54,942 nt of DNA, from assembly GCA_000697665.1 (NCBI GenBank), contig KL197742.1, positions 169,986-224,927 on the forward strand. Direction: 5' to 3'. Positions 1-10,306 of this stretch are shown here, piece after piece. The notes below the pieces were generated by a model. The model was not told the origin of the DNA. It searched no databases and saw only the letters and a list, made by a program, of their open reading frames with translations. Source of the stretch: Jaapia argillacea MUCL 33604. Lineage: Eukaryota > Basidiomycota > Agaricomycetes > Jaapiales > Jaapiaceae. The position numbers were made by a program, and so were the translations under genes. The stretch's first letter is position 1, and each line of letters begins with the position of its first letter.

Positions 1-3000
1 CGCCAGCTCCAGTGACTCAAATCCAATCGATCAACAACGACCCTACTCATCTGGAGAAACTCATCATACACATCGGCGTCAAGAGCACCGCCGCCTTCTA
101 GTTCGTCCTCATTCATGATAACCATTTGGGGGGCCACTGTTGGGAGTTGCGATGTGTGACGAGAGGCCTAAGACGCGGAGAAGCCGCGACGACGAGAGTT
201 TGTACAAGAAGGGGTTAGAAAGGACATGGGGCATTAGCGAGGAATGCATCTGGTCGATGTGGTGAGAAGGTGGTGAGGCATTTCGAGGGTTGCGGATGAA
301 CCCAATACGAGCGAGAGATTCCGGTGTCTGTCGGGGGACGTAACGATGAGAAGGGGGGCGAAGTGATCGGTGAAGGAAACCGACCACAGATTCCAATGCT
401 TCTTTCACGAGTGGCAACCCATCGTCACTGGAACACAGTCACTCTTTTCTATAGCGCCTATCAGCAACCAAGCCCTCACAAACGACAATGGGAGCTCTAA
501 AAAGATTCAAACTTACCAGGATAACGAACCGCCCACCCTCCATCCCGTCATCCCTCCCAAACACTTTCCCCAAGTCCATGATCTTCAAACCCCGGCCAGG
601 GTTATTCCGTTTCGGAGCTGTAGTAGGTCGGTCGTAGAAATAGTTATCGATGGCATCGTCGTCTGTGTCAGTGACGGCGCCGGTGTACACTTGACACAAA
701 CCAAGGAGGTTAGGCCGATTAATGATGACGTGGAGAGAAGAGGACTGACCATAGCTTGAAGGAACTGTAACTGCTGTCCGATCTCGGTTTGCATACTCCT
801 CAAGAAATCCTGTGCAAAATCAATTAGCTCCAACGCATACGCTCTCAAATCCCAACCGCAAGTTTCAAGCAAAATGGGTAAGGAAAGACAAAAGAAACAA
901 AGACATACATCGTCCATATCGAAGGGTTTCCCGTTCACAAATACGTGGCCCGACTCCCCGCTCCCACTTCCATCTACGGCCAACCTCTTCGCATAAGCGC
1001 TCGCCTTCGCCAACTCCTCTTCCTTCTCACCGTCCCCAACCACGCTGTCCAAATCGCGCGGAACAAAATTCTCGGACTCCGACTGGGCGAGAACGAGGGT
1101 GTCATACTCGGAACGTATAAAAGGCCAATTGATGGACGTCGCGGTTTGGTCGGTAAGAGTCTGAATCTGTGATACCTAGAATTATTGAGAGCAAGGCATG
1201 TCAGCATTCGCATGCGTCGGCGAGTGATGAGAAGGCGCTGACCTTCTTGAAGAACCCCATAGTCTTCGCTCTCCCAAAGTTCTCGATCATATAATGAAAC
1301 AACCTTCCCATCTTCTGACCTATGCCCCAATCAATCAATCAATCAATCAATCAACATGTTCCTCTCGCAAAAGAGGGACAGAAACATACCTTCATTGTTC
1401 GACAAAACAGGAGCGACACCCCACCTAAACCCAAATCCCCTCTGGATAATCCCACTCACAGCCTGAGTCAAAAAGTTGATACTGCTCGTTTTTGAAAGAT
1501 CAAGAACAGCGACGATGTTGAACAGGTGGTGTTTCGTTTGGGGGAAGGTGCCAGGGTAAGAAGGGCGGAGGAGCTGGAATATGCGCACGAATTAGTGATT
1601 AGAGAGAGAAAGGAAAGGCGACGGGGCACTCACAACTTCCAATGATTCGCTCCATTTCTTATACCTAAACATAACATCCATCGTCAGCCCAAACCCCATT
1701 TCACACACGCACAATCAAGAATACTCACCTGGAATCCTTCCTCAAGTCATTCCACCAAACCACCACACCCCCTCCCTCCTGTCTATCACTAGCATCGAAT
1801 AACCCTTCTAGCACGCCGCCTTCCTCTCCTTGTGCAGCTGCGATGGTAGGGTGGGTCAACAATGTGATTGCTTGACGACGTGTTAGAGACAGAGGTTCTG
1901 AGGTGAGCGAGAGGACGAGAGGACGTTCACGGTATAAAAGACGGAGTAGCCTGTCGCATCACCGGATTGAGTTTGAGAAGGATTGAGATGGAAGGGAGTG
2001 TAGGTAATGACGTACCCGAAAGGGTTTACTTCTCCCTCCCCTACGACGCCTCCATTCAACCAAACGGCATTAATACCCCCCTGAACCTTCCCAACGTGGT
2101 TATTCCGGATTTCTTGGTCTAATTCTTCGCCCACGACGACGCGACGAGCTAGTAAGGAGGCGTAAGAGGGGAAGTTCTGAGTAAGTTTGGTAAGGGTTGT
2201 GAGAGGGTTGGTGGAGGAGGTGATAAGTTGAGTCGCTTGGATGCCTATCGCTGCGGGGTAGAGGTGCGGGGTGAGCACGGAAGAAATGAAAGGGGAAGAG
2301 GAACAAACCTAGCAGCTCGTCTTCCGCTAATGGATGACTTGAATCCCAAGTGTAGTTCTCGGGGACTGGGTAGCTTTCCATCAGCTCCAAGATAAAATCT
2401 ACCACTTCTTCCGAGGACTCGTCGATAGCCCGACCTCCAGACTCTGTACCTGCTCAGAATAAACTCGTCATAAACGCCTGAGGAGGGAGTTGAAGGGAAG
2501 AGAGAACATACTAGATGACTTCGAACCGGATCGTCTATCGTCCAGCGCAAGGTAGTCCGTCTTTTTCAAATCCAGGGTCACACCATACCATGACAAATAG
2601 CTCCTTTCCCCGGCGACAACCCCATCTTTCGAAGCAGGGGGGGCCCACCTCAAGATACACTCCACTCTCGGATTGACCTCACTCGATAACGAATAAAGAT
2701 ATGAGTGAAGAGCGCGGAAGTTGGAAGAAGAGGGAGAGGCGTAGAGGATTGCTGTATGTGGTGGACGAGCGAGGGTTTTCGGGTGGGTGTGGTCGAAGGG
2801 GAGGATTTTTGGTTTTGGTTTCGACGAGCTATAGTTGCGGTTCAGCTCGTCAATTGCCATTCCAATGTAAGAGCAAAACATCAGCTTACCTCGTACCGGA
2901 GATTTGGGAACCACTAGATGAAGCATCGATTGTCTTATCCAGCCAACCTAACCAGCTCCTCTACCTCACACAACCTCTCCCCATACCAATCAACCCAACT

Positions 3001-3420
3001 CCCACATTCCTTGTCCACATCCACATCCCCTCCCTCCCAGCTTCGACTCTGCGTATCTCTATACCACTCAAACATCGCCTCCAGCTTGGGTGTAGCCGCA
3101 TGCAACGCCAAATTCATCTCCACCATCTCTTTCGCACTGGGGTCAGTAAGCCATCCATCTTTGAGTGCCGTTTGTAAGGCGAGGTGGTACGTCGCTCAGG
3201 TGAACTGGGAGGGGGGAGGCAAGGGTCTGTGAGGGCGTCAACCAGGGGGAAGAAGGAGGCAGGGTTCTCTAGGGCAATGGTTTCACTGGAATAAACGGTA
3301 TGAGTTGATGGTTCGATGGGAGCGAGAGGCATAGGATAAGTATTGGGGTTGCTCACATAACTTCGAGGAGGAAGGGCAGTGCGGACCACGAAGTTCGCAA
3401 CGAAACTTTTAACGGTGGAC
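1..3420 (-). pseudogene. UDP-glucose:glycoprotein glucosyltransferase (UGGT), N-terminal half, cut by window edge
   Basis: UGGT is the ER-lumen folding sensor that re-glucosylates misfolded N-glycoproteins. Read from about 3420 leftwards, exons give family hallmarks in order: ETIALENPASFFPLVDALTD (about 3290-3230), VEMNLALHAATPKLEAMFEW (3126-3067), PFDHTHP and FRALHSYLYSL, YGVTLDLKKTDYLALDDR (about 2590-2535), ENYTWDSSHPLAEDELLG, a segment ending VGKVQGGINAVWLNGG, GVLEGLFDASDRQEGGGVVV, a segment with TKHHLFNIVAVLDLS, then GHVFVNGKPFDMDD spliced to DFLRSMQTEIGQQLQFLQ (about 905-770) and VYTGAVTDTDDDAIDNYFYD. These are the thioredoxin-like sensor domains; the glucosyltransferase domain would lie left of position 1. 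Several short GT-AG introns fit. No signal peptide was found, a TGA (3196-3198) interrupts the first conserved block, and a stretch near 400-510 does not match. It may be a decayed copy, or a live gene with assembly indels. Confidence 0.8.
1328..1354. repeat. AATC microsatellite
   Basis: About six tandem AATC units lie inside a probable intron of the UGGT-like gene. It is a plain microsatellite. Confidence 0.85.
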
Positions 3421-3613
3421 TAGTCGCAGCCCGAGTGGCGATGAGGAGTCATGGTAAGACGATGATACGTCGAAGTAACATCCTGCTAGTGCACTTGTCC
3501 GACTCTCCGAGAGCTCAGCAAACGGTAGTGCTGCACGCCTCCCGTCTCTAAGCGAGCGTGATTCCCGTCAGACTAAGCTCCCTATATTTGACGTGTCTAA
3601 TGGGACAGTAAAT
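3421..3613. other. Short spacer upstream of UGGT-like gene
   Basis: GC-rich DNA between the 5' end of the UGGT-like reading and the left arm of the inverted repeat. It could hold the UGGT promoter and signal-peptide exon, but no convincing signal peptide or core promoter motif was seen. Confidence 0.3.
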
Positions 3614-3987
3614 ATGACGGTTAAACTGCACCTTTATTCCCGCGCGCAACATTTACGGCAGCACGCTCAACTCCAGGAGAGCTCAACTTACTCAAGTCTT
3701 ATTTCTTGTTCGACAAACGTCTCAATTCCGCCAGATCTCCCAAGCCTCCCCAATACACCTGTCCATTTTATTCACCGAAGTCCCCCAACTCGTAGAGTCG
3801 ACGAACATACACTGTCTTGCAGTAAAAGGAAATTTCACCTTTCGAACCGTCAAGTGCTCGCCTTCAGCTCAATCCTAGTTGTGAATACAACATATTGAGA
3901 GCAAGACTAGACAAGATCTATGGATGTATATATTGCAGCTGGAATGAGTGCGTAAGGTGGGGGGTGGAACAAAAGAGAAGGGGGAGA

Positions 3988-4380
3988 TACTGTACCATTT
4001 CGATCACTTCGGCATGTCACACGTCACAAGGCTCTCTGCCGGACGAATTTTAGCTGTTGGTCACCAGTCACCGGGACCCCTGCCGAATCGAAAATTCAGT
4101 TGTCACAAGGCTGACATTTCAAAAAATCGCCCAGGCACATTTCTGCGCTCGATTTTGGCGTTTTCGGGGCTGTTTCATGCCGTTTTCGTGCTAATTGGGC
4201 TCCTTGCTTCTGGTAGCATTGCACTAAAGTGGTATAACATCCAAACAATACAATTTTCGCCCACCAAGTGCCGAAGTTTTCATTTTGTCACAGGCCTCAA
4301 TGCAAAGTGCCGAAGTGATGAATCGAAACTTCGTGGTCACAGGTCACAAGCCGTGCCGAAGTGATCGAAATGGTACAGTA
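3988..4380. mobile_element. MITE, TA target site, TIR CTGTACCATTTCGATCA family
   Basis: The left end reads TA-CTGTACCATTTCGATCAC and continues TTCGGCA; the right end reads TGCCGAAGTGATCGAAATGG then TACAG-TA. That is a perfect terminal inverted repeat of about 25 bp flanked by TA on each side. The 393-bp body has further GCCGAA/TTCGGC motifs near both ends and no convincing ORF. TA duplication plus short TIRs is the pattern of Tc1/mariner-related non-autonomous elements. A second member with the same outer TIR lies at 9961-10114. Confidence 0.85.
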
Positions 4381-5132
4381 ACACTTGTGGGCTGTGAAGA
4401 GGAGACAGGAGGGTGGATGGTAGGAGAAGAGGAAGAAGGGAAGAGGTTGTAGGGGGGAAGAAAGGAATGGAGGAAGAGAGATGGATGGATATTGACAAAG
4501 GGGGAATGTGGGGAAGATAAGACTTCGGGAGATGGGCAAGGGATGGAGGTTGTTAAATGGGGGAGTTCCTAATGGAAAGGTGGGGTGACAATGTAATGAG
4601 GAGAAGGGTAAGCTCCCAGAACCGGAGGAACAAAAAGAAAACGAGGCATCCAATGAATGTGGTTTGGGACGCGAAAGATACTGTAGGTCAGATCCACCCA
4701 AAAGGACTCCAAGCTAAGCAAAATCAGACTCACGGTGAGTAACATTACACCTCATAAACCTCGGAATCCCCAGACCGACTTCATTGACTGATCAGTGGTC
4801 CCATCACCAGGAGTGGTCCAAGTCGTTCTTACAGGTCGAGCACGACCTGTCAGCCTGCCACGTTGACCTAAAGGCGAAAACCACGGGAGTTGGGTTGATT
4901 GTCCATGCACCCAGGCTGTCCAATCAAACCCTCGACCAATGGCGTCGTGGTTCTCGGTGCGAGGCCGGAGGGTTGTGGTTGTAGGCCAATGCAGATGGTG
5001 AGTCTTGAATCGTAGGATTATGCTAGATGAGTCGTAGGATTGTGCTGGAATTAGATAGAGGGTTATCGGCAGGATAAACGGACGGGATGTGAGGACAAGC
5101 TTAAGTCAAGTGCGAATTGCGTTGCGGTGAGC
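4381..5132. other. Unannotated spacer inside the inverted repeat
   Basis: The left part (about 4390-4560) is strongly purine-rich on the plus strand. The rest is ordinary GC-rich DNA with only short ORFs and no recognisable protein match. I see no gene here. Confidence 0.4.
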
Positions 5133-5539
5133 AGGACACTTGAAAGGTGAAATTCCCTTTTACGGCAAGCTACGGCAATTTCCGTTTGTATGTTCGTCGA
5201 CCCCACTCCACAAGTTGTGGGACTTCGGTGAATGAAATGGATAGGTGTATTGGGGAGGCTTGGGAGATCTGACGGATTCGAGACGTTTGTCGAGCAAGAA
5301 ATAAGACTTGAGTAAGTTGAGCTCTCCTCGAGTTGAGCGTGCTCCCGTAAATGTTTCGCGCGGGAATAGAAGTGCAGTTTGACCGTCATACGATTTCTCT
5401 CCTTTTTCTGAATCGCATCTACTTATATGCACACATCTCCAGCTGCCTGCCTACCGGAAAATAGCGCCTACAGTATCAACACGCGATTTATCTAGAGACT
5501 AACCGCCTACGCTCAGACTGCAGTCCCCGCTGCCTGGTC

Positions 5540-5960
5540 CTACAACAGAGTGTAAAACTCCGCCCCAGATTGCACGGCGCCTCCGTGTGCGAAGACGATC
5601 TTGTTCAGTCCGCCGTCCACCGTCGAAGCCTCCAAATCATCTATCATAATAGATCGAACTGACGACAAATCCCTCGGAAGCCCTCTCCCGACAAGATCAC
5701 GCGGGCCTTACCATCCTCCACCGTCTCAACAATTTCTCCATTAGTATAGCCACCCACAGATCCGACGACCAACTTGCACCCCACGGCTTCCTCAATATTT
5801 GCTGAAAACAACGAAGCATCCGACAGCGAGGATTGTTGGGCGTTCAGGTTTGTTTGACCTGGGGTGCCACCAATGAACGAGACATCCATAAGGTCAGCTC
5901 CATAATCGGGGAGAATCCAAGCAAAGCTGACCATATACTCCATAGGCAATGAAGACCCCT
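5540..5960 (-). pseudogene. NADH:flavin oxidoreductase (Old Yellow Enzyme)-like C-terminal fragment
   Basis: The minus-strand reading from about 5949 contains ILPDYGADLMDVS, then ANIEEAVGCKLVVGSVGGYT followed by NGEIVETVEDGKARVIL. This follows the C-terminal half of the OYE/YqjM-type TIM barrel, where a DLLDVSSGG strand is followed by KLLVGAVGGITDG and a DGKADLV phosphate-binding segment. Such enzymes are FMN-dependent reductases of alpha,beta-unsaturated carbonyls. The frame breaks after about 5690, where the expected VGR-F motif reads as SGEGFRG or VGRGLPRD in another frame. No N-terminal half with catalytic residues was found. The DVSSGG motif is degenerate (DVSFIGG). I read it as a truncated, decayed copy; family assignment is moderate. 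Confidence 0.45.
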
Positions 5961-7514
5961 CGTGACGTTCGTATGGAGTACCTCATCAGATTGGAGTGCG
6001 GCGAGTGCAGCTTCATCCGTGAAAGCCGCGACGTTAACTTCCGACTTGCGGGCCAACTTCTACTTCTTCGTCGTTGGCTCCCGACGCTTCGGTTTCAGAT
6101 CCCTCCCCTTCAGCCCTCTCCTCGTCCTCATTGTGACTCTTCCTCCCTACCCACTTGCATCGAGTGGTCTTTATCGTCAAGCCGTTTAGGCGATCTAAAA
6201 GTCGTAAAATCTCAGCAAGGCACGGGTAAACAGTTGGAGAGAAGCGAGCGAAGATCCCTTCGTACGAATTTTGAAGTTGACATCGATCGGATTCGGCCAT
6301 GTATATGACACTCTCGACGTCAGCATCTGCCCACATCCATCCGTCCTCTCGAGTAACAGCGAAGCCAAGGTATACAAACTTCAAGGGGCGGAGAGAAAGC
6401 GTCAGTCTCGAGGGAGCCATCAGATTTGAAGAGCCATCCAGGGTCCACTCTGACGAACAGAACGGGTTGAGCGTTGTCAGAAACGTGGAGAAACGAGATA
6501 ACAGCCCGAACGCAGGGATGATAAGTGATCTGAGACCGTCTCCGCTGGAATTGTCTATCGACTGGGTGCAGCCAATCGAATCGATATCAACAAAAGGGGG
6601 ATGTAGATTTGGGTTCGACTTTGCGGATGGGTGGCGTGGCAGTCAAGATAGACGGTGGGGGGGCTGACAGGTAAAACTTAGATGTCAGCAAAGTGAAAGC
6701 GTAGAGGAAATGGGAGCGTATAGAAGTTGAACGTACCCATCTGGAAACCGATACCTTCCACACATAGTCAAGGGGTAGGGGTGAAGATAACGACGTGTTA
6801 TTTTTACCTGTAATTACTGGATCCTCCCTGCACGACGAATCAGACGACAAAAAGGTGTACTGTATATTGAACGTCGGGGACCTCCCCAACAACCGTGATT
6901 TACAACGAACGATGCGGTCCAGATTAATGCTGGATAGGGAGCGCAGCGCAATCGGATATTCCTCTGCGCCAGTGCTGCCGTCCTCGTGCGCTGACGTAGG
7001 AAGCCTGGACAGAAGTGCATCGTCAATCACCGGTGATCGACATCAAGCGGCAAAAAAAACCACAACGTACCCGAGCCCCAACTTCTCAGGGCTAACATTA
7101 TTTGCTTCGGCGAGACTGCCACCGGAATTTTGGGCGATGATGATGGAGGAGGGCGATGCCACCAGGTCACCGAGATGGTGTAGGCTCGACCTATTCCTTG
7201 GTGATTGGCGGTGACGATGGTAGGTATGTCAACGGGTAAGCAGTGGGCGTTGTATATCACCGAACAGGCGGGGAGACGTAGTGCTATTGCGAGAGCGGTG
7301 GACGACCGACGGACCTTAGCTAGAAGAGACGTAAGAGAGATAAGGGGACAAAACAGCAACGAGACACTCACTCGCTCGTCAATTTCCGCCCCGCAATCAC
7401 TCTCATCGACTTCCATGCAGCCCTCGTCATCTGAACTGCCTTCCGACTCCAAAATTTCATCACATTATCTGACAGTGCTATCGTCGTCGGGAGCCAGGGT
7501 AGTCCGTCTTTTGA
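5961..7514. other. Unrecognised region, possible decayed minus-strand gene
   Basis: Minus-strand frames give moderately long readings, for example 6420-6034 with LKFVYLGFAVTREDGWMWAD and an acidic stretch (EDEERAEGEGSETEASGAND) near 6130-6065. A neighbouring reading at about 6600-6430 suggests these are pieces of one exon-containing gene. Frames shift repeatedly and no domain is recognised. The leftward part could belong to a single unknown protein; the rest (6650-7514) shows only short overlapping ORFs. I cannot assign a function. Confidence 0.25.
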
Positions 7515-8787
7515 GTGGTGAGCTGGGCATGTAAAGAGGGTATGACATCGTTTCGAGAGTTTGATGAGGTGTGGAGAATGAAGGACTCGCAGCGCCGCCG
7601 TGAGGTGAATCGGAGGCGAAACGGGATCAGAATATGGGAAGGATTCCACGATGGTAACATTACAGACGTGGAGTGTCGGGGGATTTCGATCGAGCATCGA
7701 TGACGGAGTGCGTACTTGTGCCTGAAACGAGGTGAACCATCACAAAAGCCAAATATGAAACAACAGCCGAACCTACACTGGGGGAAGCAAGTACCTCTAG
7801 TACTCGATCACTCCTACGATGAGCTTGTGCGACGTCATTTCCCAGGGGCTCGAGATGAACGAGAGGCCAATGAAATGAGGGGGAGGACGCCTGCGGCAGA
7901 CGAGAGCGATACATATTGGTTGCAAAGGCAGTTGGTGAGCGTCTATCACGATAAGCAATCGATGGCGGAGGATGACGGACGCGCGTCCACCCATTCCACG
8001 ATCGAGGATTTGACATTCCAAAAGCCACCCATGTGCAAAGCCGGAGTTGGATGGGTGTCCCTCGAGCTCGAGCTCGGACTTTGACGCTTGTTGGCCAGTC
8101 TCAACGGCGTGTCGCTCTGGATCTCGACTCGAATCTTCGTTCTTACCAGAACGACGAACTCAGAAAAATACACGTACGAGGAGACAAGGTTCGGATTGAC
8201 GCGAATACGACATGCTGAGAAAACGAGGCTGTGATTGACAATGCGTCTTCCGTGATATAGTACATAGCCAATCGAGCACCACTCGTGCTCGAGTGTGGTG
8301 GAGCAGCTCGTGAGCCCACATGGGCGGCAATCACACATCGCTCTCGATCGCGACCGTGCACAGTTAATGTTGGCTCTTCATTCTGATCAGCAACGACGAA
8401 TTCAGAGAATACACATGAGTCAACAAGGCTCGAGCTGACGCGACGACGACAGAAGGAAACGAGGCTTCGGTGGTGTGATTGAACAGGAGTCTTTCGTGAC
8501 GCATAGCGAATCTATGAAGCGACCTTGTTGTATGAGCGCTACTCGTGCTCATGTTATGGGCGGCAATCGCCCATCGCTCCATCGCGACCATGCAATTGGC
8601 CCTTCAGCTTCATTATTCGGACCAACAATGACGAACTTGGAGAATTGACACCTCGGGAATGAAATGCTGGCGCTGTATGGCAATGCGGCTGGTCGGTGAA
8701 AAGTCCAACCCTGCCTCGCAGCCCGGTTCGCCATCTACCACCATAGACCCTCAACCCTCCTCGCAGCCCTGTTCCCCATCTACCATC
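7515..8787. repeat. Segmental duplication, copy A: 5' flank of TPR-CHAT-A
   Basis: From about 7515 (TGGTGAGCTGGGCATGTAAA) this DNA aligns collinearly with 36811-38000 and continues into the TPR-CHAT gene start at 8788 (copy B start 38001). Shared landmarks include the GATGAGGTGTGGAGAATGAA block, the GGCGGCAATCGCCCATCGCT blocks and the final CCCCATCTACCATC before the ATG. Left of 7515 no clear similarity to the copy B flank was seen, so this is probably the duplication edge. It presumably contains the promoter of TPR-CHAT-A. Minus-strand readings here resemble low-complexity Ser/Pro protein but have no recognised domain. Confidence 0.8.
8136..8650. repeat. About 245-bp tandem repeat upstream of TPR-CHAT-A
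   Basis: Two full units and a partial third begin near 8136, 8380 and 8620. Each starts with a variant of CAACGACGAATTCAGAGAAT and carries, in order, CAAGGCTCG, GAAACGAGGCT, GTGATTGA, an arm pair around CACTCGTGCTC, and GGGCGGCAATC followed by GC(C)CATCGCTC. In unit 1 the arms GAGCAC and GTGCTC can form a hairpin. The same repeat occurs in copy B at 37396-37890. Its place just 5' of both TPR-CHAT starts suggests a promoter-associated repeat; a regulatory role is inference. Confidence 0.7.
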
Positions 8788-9960
8788 ATGGACCCTCTTC
8801 CGTACGTGCCTTCTTGCGTTGTTGGACAACCACTGATTTGTGACACTTCTGCAGGGTGATTCATCTTACAGGTGACTTCTTAGTTTGTAGTCAGGTCTTG
8901 GCAAGTTTCTGATCCCCCGACGCACTAGACTTCACAATCACGTTGTCGCGTGGTGGGCGTTCTTCGCCTCCGAGTCTTGACGATGCGCAGATATTCCTCC
9001 AGCTCACTCTGGATAGCGATGTCATTTATGAGACTGTGCTAGGCGAGCGAGAACCCAACAAGCAGGTGTGGAGGGTGCAAGACTGCATCGACATGTGAGT
9101 TACATTGCTTGTCTTGCAGCTGGAAGTGTCCAGGTCAATGTGTTGAACTACCACCGCAGACCCGACTGGGATGATATCTCCCTTTTTTCAATCGCTGTGA
9201 TACTCAGCAGTGCGAGCAATATCACCACGCGACTCACCTCCGTGGGGCTTACCAGCCAAGATATTCCAGCCAAGGGACGGACATCAAGTGTGTATTATGG
9301 GCTTCTGATTGTCTTGGGTCACATTCTAACCATCCAATTGTCTGCAGGAATTGTCCAATTGTCTTTCGGGATTAGTCGAGATCTCCCAGGTCTCGCATTG
9401 GATTTTTCCGTTAACCGTGGGTCTGATGCACCAGGTTCTCCTTTCTTGCCAATCAGCGCAGATTGTGAACCCACTGCAGTGAATGGTATACCCAACACAG
9501 GTACAGATTTCTTCGTTGATCATTCATTGGTGACCTGATCCATGTTTTAGCAGATATACACAATACACAAGTGTCACTTTACGATGATGAGAGGATATCT
9601 CCCTCACCCATTGAGGAACTGAGTCCTGAGGTGTTTGATGGCATCTATGCCAGCACACTGGTTGAACCAGATGTAGAGGAAAGAGCAGTGATGCTGGACG
9701 AGTTGGGTGACATGCTGTTGATGCACTACTGAAATCATCATGGGCTAGGGAGCCTCAGCAGGGCAGTCTCAGTTTATGAAGATGCTGTACAGATGACTGC
9801 TCCAGACAGCCCCAAGAAGTCCATCTATCTGGTCAACCTTGCCACTTTGTTGATCCACCGTTTTGAGTGTCTCGGTGACATTGCTGACGTTGACAAGTCA
9901 ATCTCGATGCTTCATGATGCAGTGTGACTCACTCCTGATGGTGACCCCAACAAACCAGGC

Positions 9961-10114
9961 TACTGTACCATTTCAATCAATTCAACAAACTCGGGACTTT
10001 TTGATTTCTCTGACAAATCTCAGAAAACCCAAAAAATCGAAATTAAATTATTCCAGGGGTTAGAAAAAATCGGCTGTGATGCGTGACTGTCAAATTGATC
10101 GAAATGGTACAGTA
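9961..10114. mobile_element. MITE inserted in TPR repeat, same TIR family as 3988-4380
   Basis: A 154-bp insertion (both TA copies counted) with ends TA-CTGTACCATTTCAATCAATT and its inverse ending TTGATCGAAATGGTACAG-TA. The target is a TPR repeat unit: left flank CAAACCAGGC, right flank TCTGAACTGC. Removing the element and one TA gives CAAACCAGGCTATCTGAAC, the repeat consensus (K-P-G-Y-L-N). The empty site is therefore known from the paralogous repeats. The body has no ORF, so mobilisation must be in trans. Confidence 0.95.
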
Positions 10115-10306
10115 TCTGAACTGCCTCAGCAATTCATTGCTACACCGTTTTGAGTATCTCCATGAGATTGCTGACATTGACAAGTCAATCTCAATGCTTC
10201 AGGATGCAGTATGACTCACTCCTGATGGCCACCCAGGCTATCTGAGCAACCTTAGCAATTCATTCTCGCACCGTTTTGGGTGTCTCAGTGACATCACTGA
10301 CATTGA

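Larger units (their letters stand above)
3614..5389. repeat. Long inverted repeat pair (arms about 3614-3860 and 5133-5389)
   Basis: The left arm begins ATGACGGTTAAACTGCACC. The right arm, read on the minus strand from 5389, begins ATGACGGTCAAACTGCAC. The match continues for about 250 bp with scattered substitutions and one small indel near the GTCGACGAACATACA block. Both arms give the same spurious peptide (about 70 aa, containing SLISCSTNVS), which marks the homology but shows no domain. No sequence similarity extends outside the ATGACGG ends and no clear target duplication was found. The 1.3 kb between the arms contains a MITE. It could be a foldback element or two inverted copies of a decayed sequence. 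Confidence 0.75.

Noticed and set aside
3593-3898. 101-codon plus ORF in the left inverted-repeat arm
   Set aside because: The same peptide appears in the right arm, but composition and lack of any domain suggest shared non-coding repeat DNA.
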